A stretch of DNA of 5,749 nucleotides from Armatimonadota bacterium (lineage in GTDB: Bacteria > Armatimonadota > Armatimonadia > Armatimonadales > Armatimonadaceae): positions 1 to 5,749 of the forward strand of contig JACMIS010000325.1 of the NCBI GenBank assembly GCA_014381035.1, in the 5' to 3' direction. A program made the translations under genes and the position numbers. Under the pieces are notes generated by a model. The model was not told the origin of the DNA. It saw nothing but the letters and a program-made list of their open reading frames with translations, and ran no database searches. Positions 1 to 5,038 of the stretch are shown here, piece by piece (position 1 is the stretch's first letter; the number at the start of each line of letters is the position of its first letter).

Positions 1-671
1 GGGCAATCGAAACGGGGCAGGTGCTTATCCGCCCACGCCTGGAACGCGTCCGCGTGGGAGACCGTCGCGGACAGGTCGTGTGCGTACGCCTCGGCACGTC
101 GCCGTGCGGTGTCGCCGGGCGATTGCGCGTACCGGTCGTCCGTTGCGAGCGCGAGCGTGAAAACAAGCCGGGTGCGTCCGCCCGATGCCAGCGTAAAGCG
201 CCGGTCCTGCATATTCGGCGCGAAGCGGGACGCGAAAAAAGGGTTGCCGTCCGCATCCGTGTGTTCGCCGCGCTGGATTCCCCACTGCACCCGGATATTG
301 GTTTCCACCGACCATTCGCCGGGGTTGCGGAGCGACAATACCGAGACGAGCACGTCATTTTCGGAAACGAATTTGTCCTCGCTGATCTGCAAGCCGGTTT
401 CCGTTTCCCGCGCGTTCACCGTCACGTGCGACGGGCGGTACACGCCTTCGTCGGGAAACACGGGCGAACCTTCGACCCAGAGCGAGAGCGACAACGGGGT
501 CGCAATGACCGCGCCGCGAAATGTCGCCGCGCCATCGAATCCCCATCCCGAGGCACCCGCCACGGAAACATCGCCCCCACCCGATCCCCACGCGATTTCC
601 GGCAGAAGGGGGCGGCGCAAAAGATCGTCCAGTCGGTAGTTTCGCGGTTCGAGAAGCGGTCGGCGGGGCAT
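1..671 (-). CDS. Putative six-hairpin glycosidase (MGH1/YgjK-like), N-terminal part, runs off left edge
   Basis: Reading the minus strand from ATG at 671, the frame stays open for 223 codons to the window edge. An in-frame TGA at 680-678 lies three codons upstream, so the start is at or just after 671. The visible part has no signal peptide or membrane helix. It begins MPRRPLLEPRNYRLDDLL and continues as a beta-rich stretch with the motif QISEDKFVSENDVLVSVLSL near residues 100-120. From about residue 185 there is an Arg/Ala-rich helix, then FQAWADKHLPRFDC at the edge. A beta-sandwich followed by a helix and a W-x(n)-LP-x-FD-C stretch resembles the N-terminal domain and linker before the (alpha/alpha)6 catalytic barrel of MGH1/GH63-type glycosidases. 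This is from memory of the family; the catalytic acids would lie outside the window. The gene follows 717-1541 with a 45-nt gap and may be co-transcribed with it or use its own promoter at 680-688. The gene itself is well supported; the function is moderate to low confidence. Confidence 0.72.
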   Translation of the reverse strand, partial: MPRRPLLEPRNYRLDDLLRRPLLPEIAWGSGGGDVSVAGASGWGFDGAATFRGAVIATPLSLSLWVEGSPVFPDEGVYRPSHVTVNARETETGLQISEDKFVSENDVLVSVLSLRNPGEWSVETNIRVQWGIQRGEHTDADGNPFFASRFAPNMQDRRFTLASGGRTRLVFTLALATDDRYAQSPGDTARRRAEAYAHDLSATVSHADAFQAWADKHLPRFDC

Positions 672-679
672 ACGGCTTC

Positions 680-688
680 AGTGTAGCA
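680..688 (-). promoter_or_regulatory. Candidate extended -10 promoter, leaderless start of the glycosidase-like gene
   Basis: On the minus strand the sequence TGCTACACT (688 to 680) is an extended -10 element, TGn followed by a TACACT hexamer. Counting the hexamer as -12 to -7 puts +1 at G673, two bases before the ATG at 671. No Shine-Dalgarno sequence is visible, which fits a near-leaderless transcript. No good -35 hexamer is found at 16-18 bp spacing, but extended -10 promoters can do without one. The alternative is read-through from the upstream gene. Confidence 0.42.
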
Positions 689-697
689 TATTTTACC

Positions 698-714
698 GGG
701 CGCGGTTCGCGTCC
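698..714. repeat. Short GC-rich inverted repeat between the two minus-strand genes
   Basis: GGGCGCG (698-704) and CGCGTCC (708-714) form a 7-bp stem with a 3-nt loop; one pair is G-U on the plus-strand RNA and an A-C mismatch on the minus-strand RNA. No T-run follows on either strand, so it is not a standard intrinsic terminator. It lies in the 45-nt gap between the two minus-strand genes and could weaken read-through. It may also be chance in GC-rich DNA. Confidence 0.3.
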
Positions 715-716
715 TA

Positions 717-1541
717 TCAGTCCACGGCGATGGCTTGCAAGGAAACGCTGCTTTCGTCGGGAACCGCGCCTTTCGGTGCCCCGATGCCGTTTTTGCCTTC
801 CTCCGCGACCAGATAGGACAGGATCAACTTTTGCTCCGGTTTCGTGGCGGAAAAATAGACGGTGTACAGACTGCGGAAGGCGAATTTGCCACCCGCGCTA
901 ATGTCCTTGTAGGATTCGACGAGCTTCGACAGGGGGGCACCGTCCGACATACGTGCGTGCAGTTTGCTCCGCACTCCCGTTCCGCCGACCCAGACCATCA
1001 TTGTTTGTTTTCTTCCCGCGGTCGGGGTGACGATAACGCGGAATCCGCTGGCGAGTCCTGCCGTAACGATGCCCGTGCGAACGCCGTCGCCGCTTGTGTT
1101 TCCACCGGGACCATCCGACCACCGAAAGGCGCGGGTGTCGTTCCCGTAAGACGCTACCGTGCCGTTTCCGACGAACTCCACCGGCGCGACCGTGTTGCGG
1201 GCGACCTTTTTGCGGACCGGGCTTTTGGCAGGTAACGTGCCGGGGAGCACGCCGTAGAGGACCCAATCTGTTTTGCCGAGGCGCGTCAGGTCCGCCGAAC
1301 CCGTGCTCTGGTTTATTGCCGAAGGGACGGCGGCGGACGCGGACGCGGTCCGTGTTTTCGCGACTCCCGGACTTGCTTTACTGCCTGGCACGTTCACAAA
1401 GCCCTGTGACGCGTCCGGTCCGGTGGGGGCGAATAACATTTTCGCCTGGTCGGAAACCACGAGCCAGGCAAGTGTGGCGATGACGACAAGAATCAGCAGT
1501 ATCCCTGCTGGCTTTAAGACTACCTTCATACGGTGATACAT
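717..1541 (-). CDS. Membrane-anchored protein with C-terminal beta-sandwich-like domain, 274 aa
   Basis: The start chosen is ATG at 1541 (MYHRMKVVLKPAG), because AGGAAGGA lies 3 nt before it; the longer frame from ATG 1601 would add 20 residues with no ribosome-binding site. One hydrophobic helix spans about residues 11-29 with Lys/Arg before it, giving an N-in anchor or uncleaved signal. Residues 40-90 are a Ser/Ala/Thr/Pro-rich linker. From TDW (91-93) to the end is a folded region predicted as beta-rich, containing FRWSDG and, further on, a hydrophobic stretch of the form TMMVWVGG followed by SDG. The order DW...GVLPG, then F-x-WSDG, then V-hydrophobic-VGG, then SDG resembles a domain of about 150-170 aa seen in bacterial surface and carbohydrate-associated proteins, where DWAHWG and YSWSDG motifs are usual. 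That likeness is from memory. Role: probably an extracytoplasmic binding or structural protein, ligand unknown. It is driven by the promoter at 1711-1739 and followed by the glycosidase-like gene. Confidence 0.78.
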   Translation of the reverse strand: MYHRMKVVLKPAGILLILVVIATLAWLVVSDQAKMLFAPTGPDASQGFVNVPGSKASPGVAKTRTASASAAVPSAINQSTGSADLTRLGKTDWVLYGVLPGTLPAKSPVRKKVARNTVAPVEFVGNGTVASYGNDTRAFRWSDGPGGNTSGDGVRTGIVTAGLASGFRVIVTPTAGRKQTMMVWVGGTGVRSKLHARMSDGAPLSKLVESYKDISAGGKFAFRSLYTVYFSATKPEQKLILSYLVAEEGKNGIGAPKGAVPDESSVSLQAIAVD

Positions 1542-1544
1542 CAA

Positions 1545-1552
1545 TCCTTCCT
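1545..1552 (-). promoter_or_regulatory. Ribosome-binding site that sets the start at 1541
   Basis: AGGAAGGA on the minus strand (1552 to 1545) lies 3 nt before ATG 1541, with the AGGA core 7 nt away. The in-frame ATG at 1601 has no comparable purine tract. This makes 1541 the better start and places the hydrophobic helix near the N-terminus, as expected for an anchor. Confidence 0.7.
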
Positions 1553-1678
1553 GCAAACCGTTGGTCACTTCGCCCCACAACCGTGAGCAAAGCGTTGCCA
1601 ATCATTAACCGGGGAAGCGACCGTGCATCCACGTACCAAACGTAGAATGGGAGGGGTTCGACAGCGAAGCACCTTATC

Positions 1679-1702
1679 CCCGCAGGAAACAATGTTTGCG
1701 GG
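1679..1702 (-). promoter_or_regulatory. Hairpin at the 5' end of the minus-strand leader
   Basis: CCCGCA and TGCGGG (1702-1697 and 1684-1679, read on the minus strand) form a 6-bp stem; the interior can add AAC/GTT pairs. The predicted transcription start of the promoter at 1711-1739 is about 1704, so the hairpin would sit at the extreme 5' end of the mRNA. 5'-terminal stem-loops are known to slow mRNA decay, so stabilisation is a reasonable inference. The remaining leader to 1542 shows no conserved riboswitch that I recognise. Confidence 0.4.
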
Positions 1703-1710
1703 AACGTCGT

Positions 1711-1739
1711 AGTGTAGCCGCTTAGATAGTATTTGTCAA
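1711..1739 (-). promoter_or_regulatory. Sigma70-type promoter for the minus-strand unit
   Basis: On the minus strand, TTGACA (1739-1734) is a perfect -35 hexamer, followed by a 17-bp spacer and TACACT (1716-1711) as -10, 5 of 6 to consensus. The predicted start is near 1704, leaving a leader of about 163 nt before the ATG at 1541. It stands back to back with the plus-strand promoter at 1799-1828, with 59 bp between the two -35 hexamers. Confidence 0.72.
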
Positions 1740-1798
1740 ATATGCGAATTGATAGAAATGAATACTTTTTGATGCTGGAAAATTAAAACTCGAACGGC
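1740..1798. promoter_or_regulatory. AT-rich segment between divergent promoters
   Basis: This stretch between the two -35 hexamers is markedly AT-rich: 1741-1800 has 19 G/C of 60, against about 65 percent in a sample of the permease gene. No coding frame is convincing. An AT-rich spacer here could bind RNA polymerase alpha subunits (UP element) or a shared regulator. TGTCAA (1734-1739) and TTGATA (1749-1754) form a loose inverted pair, too weak to call an operator. Confidence 0.35.
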
Positions 1799-1828
1799 TT
1801 GACAAGCGACGGTCCGGTACGCTATAAC
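1799..1828 (+). promoter_or_regulatory. Sigma70-type promoter for the prepilin operon
   Basis: TTGACA (1799-1804), an 18-bp spacer and TATAAC (1823-1828, 5 of 6 to consensus) form a strong promoter. The predicted +1 is G1835, so the mRNA would carry a leader of about 231 nt before the ATG at 2066. No other promoter of this quality is seen between here and the prepilin gene. Confidence 0.72.
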
Positions 1829-1872
1829 ACACATGATCTTTTGATGGTATAGAAAACGCCTATCATGGCATG

Positions 1873-1890
1873 AATCTTGCTATCAAGATT
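1873..1890 (+). repeat. Perfect 7-bp hairpin in the prepilin leader
   Basis: AATCTTG (1873-1879) and CAAGATT (1884-1890) are exact reverse complements around the loop CTAT. No T-run follows, so it is not a terminator. It lies about 38 nt after the predicted transcription start and could be part of a larger leader fold. Confidence 0.45.
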
Positions 1891-1991
1891 GTCTGGCGCG
1901 GTTGCCTTCGTCGCTGTCCTGCGACAATTCCTTGTAAAAAAATAGAATCGCGAGCATGTTTCTGTGTCACGCCGTGTCGCTTGTCGCCGTA

Positions 1992-2056
1992 TCACTCGCT
2001 ACAAAAGTCGGTAGTGAAATATCCGCAAGGCATATTCACTCGCTCACAAAAATCGG
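1992..2056 (+). repeat. Imperfect direct repeat of the ribosome-binding region
   Basis: TCACTCGCT followed by ACAAAAGTCGG (1992-2011) recurs as TCACTCGCT followed by CACAAAAATCGG (2036-2056), an offset of about 44 nt with one inserted base and one substitution. The second copy runs into the real Shine-Dalgarno sequence GGAGGAG. The first runs into the degenerate CGGTAGTG, which no start codon follows. This looks like a small tandem duplication of the translation-initiation region. Confidence 0.6.
2013..2040 (+). promoter_or_regulatory. Hairpin immediately upstream of the prepilin Shine-Dalgarno sequence
   Basis: AGTGAAATAT (2013-2022) pairs with ATATTCACT (2032-2040), giving nine base pairs with one bulged A and a 9-nt loop. 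It ends 14 nt before the GGAGGAG at 2055-2061. The 5' arm AGTGA can instead pair with TCACT of the first repeat copy at 1992-1996, so two exclusive folds are possible. A translational switch is only an inference. Confidence 0.45.
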
Positions 2057-2061
2057 AGGAG
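2055..2061 (+). promoter_or_regulatory. Strong Shine-Dalgarno sequence of the prepilin gene
   Basis: GGAGGAG, 4 nt before ATG 2066 (6 nt from the GGAGG core), is the best ribosome-binding site in the window and fixes the start of the prepilin gene. Confidence 0.8.
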
Positions 2062-2065
2062 TTGT

Positions 2066-2935
2066 ATGAAGACAAAATACCCGGCATGTTCCTGCTCGCC
2101 GCTTGCTCGTCAGAAGAGTGCGTTCACCCTTATCGAACTGCTTATTGTTATCGCCATTATCGCCATCCTCGCCGCGATATTGATGCCTGTTTTCGCCCAA
2201 GCCCGCGAAAAAGCGCGTGCGACATCCTGTATGTCAAACCTGAAGCAGATCAGCGGTGGAGTGCTGATGTATGCGCAGGACAATGAAGAAGGTATCGTTG
2301 GCTGGATGCGCAGGTATGACCCCTCAGACGTTTCCTATCGCCAGTGGTATTGGCCCGATAGACTTCAACCGTATGTCAAAAGCGGTGGTTCGACGCCCGC
2401 AAGTGGCGTAATGGCATGTCCATCCTGGGCGACCGAGAAACTGACCAAGGCGGTAGGGGCACCCGACTGCTACAACGATCCCACCGTCCTCAATAGTTTC
2501 CTCCCTTCTACTGCCAACTATAGTAACTACAGTCTGGTGTTCGGCGTCCAATTGGAATCTTTGAATGACCCGGCGAATGGTTTCGGTGATGGGTCCCAGA
2601 CTTATCCGTACTGGCTCAGTGCCGGTAGCAACTGGATCGCGCAGGACAGTGGTGGTTCGCGTCCCGATCTGGACTTTACCCGTACACTTGGTGAGGTTGT
2701 TCGTCCGACCGAAACTGTTATGTTGGGAGATGGGGGAACGTGGTTCAAAATAAGCGGTGGTTCTGTCAATTCAATAACCGTTTTGGGCTGTGAGTCGGCG
2801 GAGATGCATATCAAGGGGGGGAACTTCGTTTTCTTTGACGGGCACGCCAAGTGGATCGCCCGCAACCCGGAACGCTACCTGATGCAACGAAAAGACGGTG
2901 CCTGGGTCAAGAAGTTCTTCTACTGGGCGGAATAG
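2066..2935 (+). CDS. Prepilin-type N-terminal cleavage/methylation protein with H-X9-DG motif, 289 aa
   Basis: This is a type II secretion/type IV pilin-like protein. Residues 1-19 are a basic leader that contains two Cys (8 and 10). The prepilin peptidase site is predicted between Ala19 and Phe20, with FTLIEL following and Glu24 at mature position +5. The common Gly at -1 is Ala, as is frequent in related phyla. Residues 20-42 are the hydrophobic assembly helix, leading into [20 protein letters not shown]. The remainder is a large globular domain of the DUF1559 kind, with [14 protein letters not shown] around residues 60-75. Near the C-terminus His248 and Asp258-Gly259 form the H-X9-DG signature within [16 protein letters not shown]. 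After cleavage it would sit in the cytoplasmic membrane or a pilus-like fibre with its globular part outside. It heads the trio with the lipoprotein (17-nt gap) and a small membrane protein. Genomes of this type often carry many paralogues, so its specific role cannot be told. A sample (2521-2580) is 48 percent GC, lower than the flanks. Confidence 0.93.
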   Translation: MKTKYPACSCSPLARQKSAFTLIELLIVIAIIAILAAILMPVFAQAREKARATSCMSNLKQISGGVLMYAQDNEEGIVGWMRRYDPSDVSYRQWYWPDRLQPYVKSGGSTPASGVMACPSWATEKLTKAVGAPDCYNDPTVLNSFLPSTANYSNYSLVFGVQLESLNDPANGFGDGSQTYPYWLSAGSNWIAQDSGGSRPDLDFTRTLGEVVRPTETVMLGDGGTWFKISGGSVNSITVLGCESAEMHIKGGNFVFFDGHAKWIARNPERYLMQRKDGAWVKKFFYWAE

Positions 2936-2952
2936 AAACCGGGAGAAATCAC

Positions 2953-3264
2953 ATGAATAAAATGATTCGTAAAAGCTGCCTCGTTACCGCGATGATTGGC
3001 ACGGTTATTGCCGTTTCCTTGCTTAACACAGGATGCGGCAATAAAGACAGTATTGCGCAAGGCGGGGGATATGTCGCCGGTTCGGAAGCGACGCGAAAAG
3101 GCGGCGGTGGAATCTCTGACGCCCCGGCGATGCCGAAAGGGAAATCGGCTCCCGGTGCCAAAAGTGACGCGAAACCGGGCGCGGATAAAGCCGAGCAGAA
3201 AAGTACGGTCGTCCCTCCCTCCAATACGATGCAGACGCAAGGCGGTACCAACCTTGCCCTGTAG
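2953..3264 (+). CDS. Small Gly/Lys/Pro-rich lipoprotein, 103 aa
   Basis: The start is ATG 2953, preceded by GGGAGA at 2941-2946, 17 nt after the prepilin stop. A longer frame from 2851 overlaps the prepilin gene and is rejected. Residues 1-27 are a lipoprotein signal peptide: Lys/Arg at 3-7, a hydrophobic core from 10 to 24, and LLNTGC with Cys28 as the probable lipidated residue. Asn at -3 is unusual, so the lipobox is good but not perfect. The mature part is low-complexity, rich in Gly, Lys, Ala, Pro and Ser, with no recognised domain and no other Cys, so it is probably disordered. Asn29-equivalent is Gly, giving no Asp+2 retention signal. It likely lies on the outer face of an envelope membrane next to the prepilin product. 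Function unknown. Confidence 0.82.
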   Translation: MNKMIRKSCLVTAMIGTVIAVSLLNTGCGNKDSIAQGGGYVAGSEATRKGGGGISDAPAMPKGKSAPGAKSDAKPGADKAEQKSTVVPPSNTMQTQGGTNLAL

Positions 3265-3291
3265 GATGCCGCATGAGATCGGGAACCGTCC

Positions 3292-3684
3292 GTGACGAAA
3301 ACAGACAACAAAAAACAGCGTTCGACGAAAAATGCCGGTCGCACATCCGGCGCGGAGATCGCTCTGACCTATGATCAGCGTTTGGAGCGTTTTGATCAGA
3401 GGCAGACACGAATACGTATCGGATTGATGTGTTTCCTGTTCGCAGGAGCCGGTTTCTTCTTCTGGCGCAACTGGGAGTATAATCCGCCGACGCCGGAGCC
3501 GAACTTCGCCGGGTATTATGCCGGTCCCTGGGTGAATAAAAGCGGGGATCTGGTTTCCGGCGACGACAAAGTCATCAAGCAGGGATACGGCGCGCCTGCC
3601 GGAGGACCGAACAATTCGCCCTCACAGGCGCGACGGGTCGTGCAAAACCCTACCATGTCCTCGGGAATCACTCTCGAACCATAA
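3292..3684 (+). CDS. Small single-pass membrane protein, 130 aa
   Basis: The frame starts at GTG 3292, 27 nt after the lipoprotein stop, with a modest ribosome-binding site GGGAA at 3281-3285. Residues 1-42 are hydrophilic and strongly basic (Lys/Arg/Gln-rich), including a short charged helix around LTYDQRLERFDQRQTR. One membrane helix covers about residues 43-58 (GLMCFLFAGAGFFFW). Residues 59-130 are Pro/Gly/Asn-rich without clear domains. The positive-inside rule gives a cytoplasmic N-terminus and an external C-terminal tail. I do not recognise the family. Position and spacing suggest co-transcription with the prepilin-like and lipoprotein genes, and it could be a membrane partner of that pair. 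No signal peptidase motif is visible. Confidence 0.75.
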   Translation: MTKTDNKKQRSTKNAGRTSGAEIALTYDQRLERFDQRQTRIRIGLMCFLFAGAGFFFWRNWEYNPPTPEPNFAGYYAGPWVNKSGDLVSGDDKVIKQGYGAPAGGPNNSPSQARRVVQNPTMSSGITLEP

Positions 3685-3689
3685 CCGGG

Positions 3690-3695
3690 TACACT
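3690..3695 (+). promoter_or_regulatory. Candidate -10 element for a leaderless permease transcript
   Basis: TACACT at 3690-3695, taken as -12 to -7, puts +1 exactly at G3702, the first base of the GTG start codon. The permease gene has no clear Shine-Dalgarno sequence in its 17-nt upstream gap, which suits a leaderless mRNA. The -35 region (ATCACT at 3667-3672, 17-bp spacing) matches TTGACA at only three positions, so support is partial. Confidence 0.38.
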
Positions 3696-3701
3696 CGGTC
3701 C

Positions 3702-5006
3702 GTGACCGACCCTGCAAAACCTGCCCTGCGCCGGGAATTAGGACTCGTTGACGCGACACTGGTCGGCGTCGGCGCGATTCTCGGCGCGGGGCTTTTCGTC
3801 GTCACGGGACAGGCGGCGCAGGTCGCGGGTCCATCGCTGCTTCTCGGTCTGCTGATCGCCGGAATCGCCGCCGGGTGCAACGCCCTGTCGTCCGCCGAAC
3901 TCGCCGCCGCATACCCGAAGGCGGGCGGCGCGTATGAATACGGCTACGAAAAACTGCATCCTTTCGCGGGCTTCGCGGCGGGGTGGCTTTTCTGCCTATC
4001 GAAACTATCGGCGGGGGGCGTGGTCGCGCTGACATTCGCGATGTATCTTCCGGAGGTTGTCGGCAGTTTCGGCAACGTGCCCGCGTCGTTTGTCGCCGCG
4101 TTTCTTGCCGTCTGCCTCACGGTCGCCAACCTGTTCGGCATCCGAAAAGCGGGGCGACTGAACGCCGTTATTGTCGCGGTGACCGTCGGGGCGATACTGT
4201 ACTTCGTCGCCGGTACCTTGCCGCGTCTGCGAATCACCGCTTTCGTGCCCTTCGCGCCGAACGGTATTCCGGGTGTCCTGCAATCCGCCGCGCTGTTGTT
4301 TTTCGCGTTCACCGGGTATGCCCGCGTCGCTACACTGGGTGAGGAGGTGCGCGAACCGCAGAAAACGATCCCCCGCGCCATTATTCTCGCACTTTCCCTC
4401 GCATCGTTCCTGTATCTCCTCGCGTGTGTCAGCATGGTCGGCGTGATGGGGGGTGAGTTGTTACCGGCGACCGGACCGCGCAAATACGGCGGAACGGCGA
4501 TCTTCGTCGCCGCGCATTACTCAGGGCTGTCAGGAACGGTGCAGATCCTCGCACTCGGCGCGGTGACGGCGACGGCGGGCGTCCTGCTCTCGCAACTTCT
4601 GGGTGTCAGTCGCGTTTTGTTGGCGATGGGGCGGCGCGGCGATTTCCCGCCCGTATTCGCCCGCATATCGCAAGCATACGGCGTCCCCTTTATCGGCGTG
4701 CTGTTCTGCGGCGCGGTCGTGGTTTTGCTCGCGCTGTTCGGCACGTTGAAAGTGATCACGGCGTCGGCGACATTCGCGATCCTGCTTTACTATGCGGTCG
4801 CGAATCTTGCCGCGCTGCGCCTGACCGGACCCGAAAAGCGGTTCCCACCCGCTGTCGCGTATGTCGGTCTCGCCGCCTGCATCGTGCTTGCGGCGTCGCT
4901 GCCGATCACCGTTATCGCGACCGGATGTCTCCTATTGGGCACCGGTTTTGTTTTCCGCGCCGTGATACACCGCATATTCCCCGTGAACGGTACAATAGGC
5001 GCGTAA
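3702..5006 (+). CDS. APC-superfamily permease (putative amino acid transporter), 434 aa
   Basis: A complete 12-helix transporter of the amino acid-polyamine-organocation superfamily. Helix 1 carries GVGAILGAGLFV (residues 22-33), whose G-A-I-L-G-A-G-L-F core is the broken-helix segment that binds the amino acid backbone. YPKAGGAYEY (71-80) is the conserved loop before helix 3. FFAFTGYARVATLGEEVREPQ (200-220) covers broken helix 6 and the following loop, and SRVLLAMGRRGDFPP (303-317) follows helix 8. Hydrophobic segments continue to about residue 420. The length is normal for bacterial APC permeases. It acts in the cytoplasmic membrane as a secondary transporter, proton-coupled or an exchanger; the substrate cannot be read from the sequence. 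It starts at GTG, 17 nt after the small membrane protein gene, without a clear ribosome-binding site, and may be read both from the upstream operon and from a leaderless start. GC content is higher than in the trio. Confidence 0.93.
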   Translation: MTDPAKPALRRELGLVDATLVGVGAILGAGLFVVTGQAAQVAGPSLLLGLLIAGIAAGCNALSSAELAAAYPKAGGAYEYGYEKLHPFAGFAAGWLFCLSKLSAGGVVALTFAMYLPEVVGSFGNVPASFVAAFLAVCLTVANLFGIRKAGRLNAVIVAVTVGAILYFVAGTLPRLRITAFVPFAPNGIPGVLQSAALLFFAFTGYARVATLGEEVREPQKTIPRAIILALSLASFLYLLACVSMVGVMGGELLPATGPRKYGGTAIFVAAHYSGLSGTVQILALGAVTATAGVLLSQLLGVSRVLLAMGRRGDFPPVFARISQAYGVPFIGVLFCGAVVVLLALFGTLKVITASATFAILLYYAVANLAALRLTGPEKRFPPAVAYVGLAACIVLAASLPITVIATGCLLLGTGFVFRAVIHRIFPVNGTIGA

Positions 5007-5038
5007 CGAATCGGGCGTAGGGAGCGTTTTAAAAGCGT
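5007..5038 (+). other. Short gap between permease and pilC-like fragment, no terminator seen
   Basis: These 32 bases contain GGGAG (5020-5024) and the 8-bp palindrome TTTTAAAA (5028-5035). There is no GC stem followed by T-run, so read-through from the permease into the fragment is possible. TACAAT at 4991-4996, inside the end of the permease gene, could be a -10 but has no matching -35. Confidence 0.3.

Larger units (their letters stand above)
1835..2065 (+). promoter_or_regulatory. Long structured 5' leader of the prepilin operon
   Basis: About 231 nt separate the predicted transcription start from the prepilin ATG. Visible elements: a perfect 7-bp hairpin AATCTTG/CAAGATT with a 4-nt loop (1873-1890); a 5-bp hairpin GTCGC/GCGAC (1910-1925); an imperfect repeat of the ribosome-binding region (1992-2011 and 2036-2056); and a hairpin directly before the Shine-Dalgarno sequence (2013-2040). 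A frame from ATG 1870 is open across the leader but has no ribosome-binding site and no recognisable protein. No known riboswitch class, including GEMM, was recognised. Post-transcriptional control is an inference from length and structure. Confidence 0.5.

Noticed and set aside
21..686. Long plus-strand open frame of 221 codons at the left end
   Set aside because: It is Arg-rich with no recognisable domain and lies antisense to the minus-strand frame from 671, which has coherent domain-like sequence and an upstream stop right at its start.
698..714. Intrinsic terminator between the two minus-strand genes
   Set aside because: The stem has a mismatch on the minus strand and no T-run follows, so it is reported only as an inverted repeat.
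1542..1601. Upstream start at ATG 1601 for the membrane-anchored protein
   Set aside because: No ribosome-binding site precedes it, while AGGAAGGA precedes ATG 1541.
1925..1945. Terminator in the prepilin leader (ACAA/TTGT stem next to a run of A)
   Set aside because: The stem has only 4 bp, and on the plus strand it is followed by A, not T; on the minus strand the T-run comes before the stem, not after it.
1870..2286. 138-codon frame starting in the prepilin leader
   Set aside because: It has no ribosome-binding site, is Cys/Arg-rich and unlike any known protein, and overlaps the prepilin gene by over 200 bases in another frame. A leader peptide role cannot be excluded but has no support.
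2851..2952. Longer N-terminus for the lipoprotein, starting at ATG 2851
   Set aside because: It overlaps the prepilin coding region and would bury the signal peptide 34 residues inside the protein. ATG 2953 has its own ribosome-binding site and a proper signal peptide.
4331..4336. Another TACACT hexamer as a promoter inside the permease gene
   Set aside because: It lies in conserved coding sequence (the VATLGEEV region) with no start codon after it. It shows that the hexamer can also occur by chance.
3944..4483. Minus-strand frame of 179 codons inside the permease gene
   Set aside because: It is antisense to conserved APC permease motifs and has no recognisable features.
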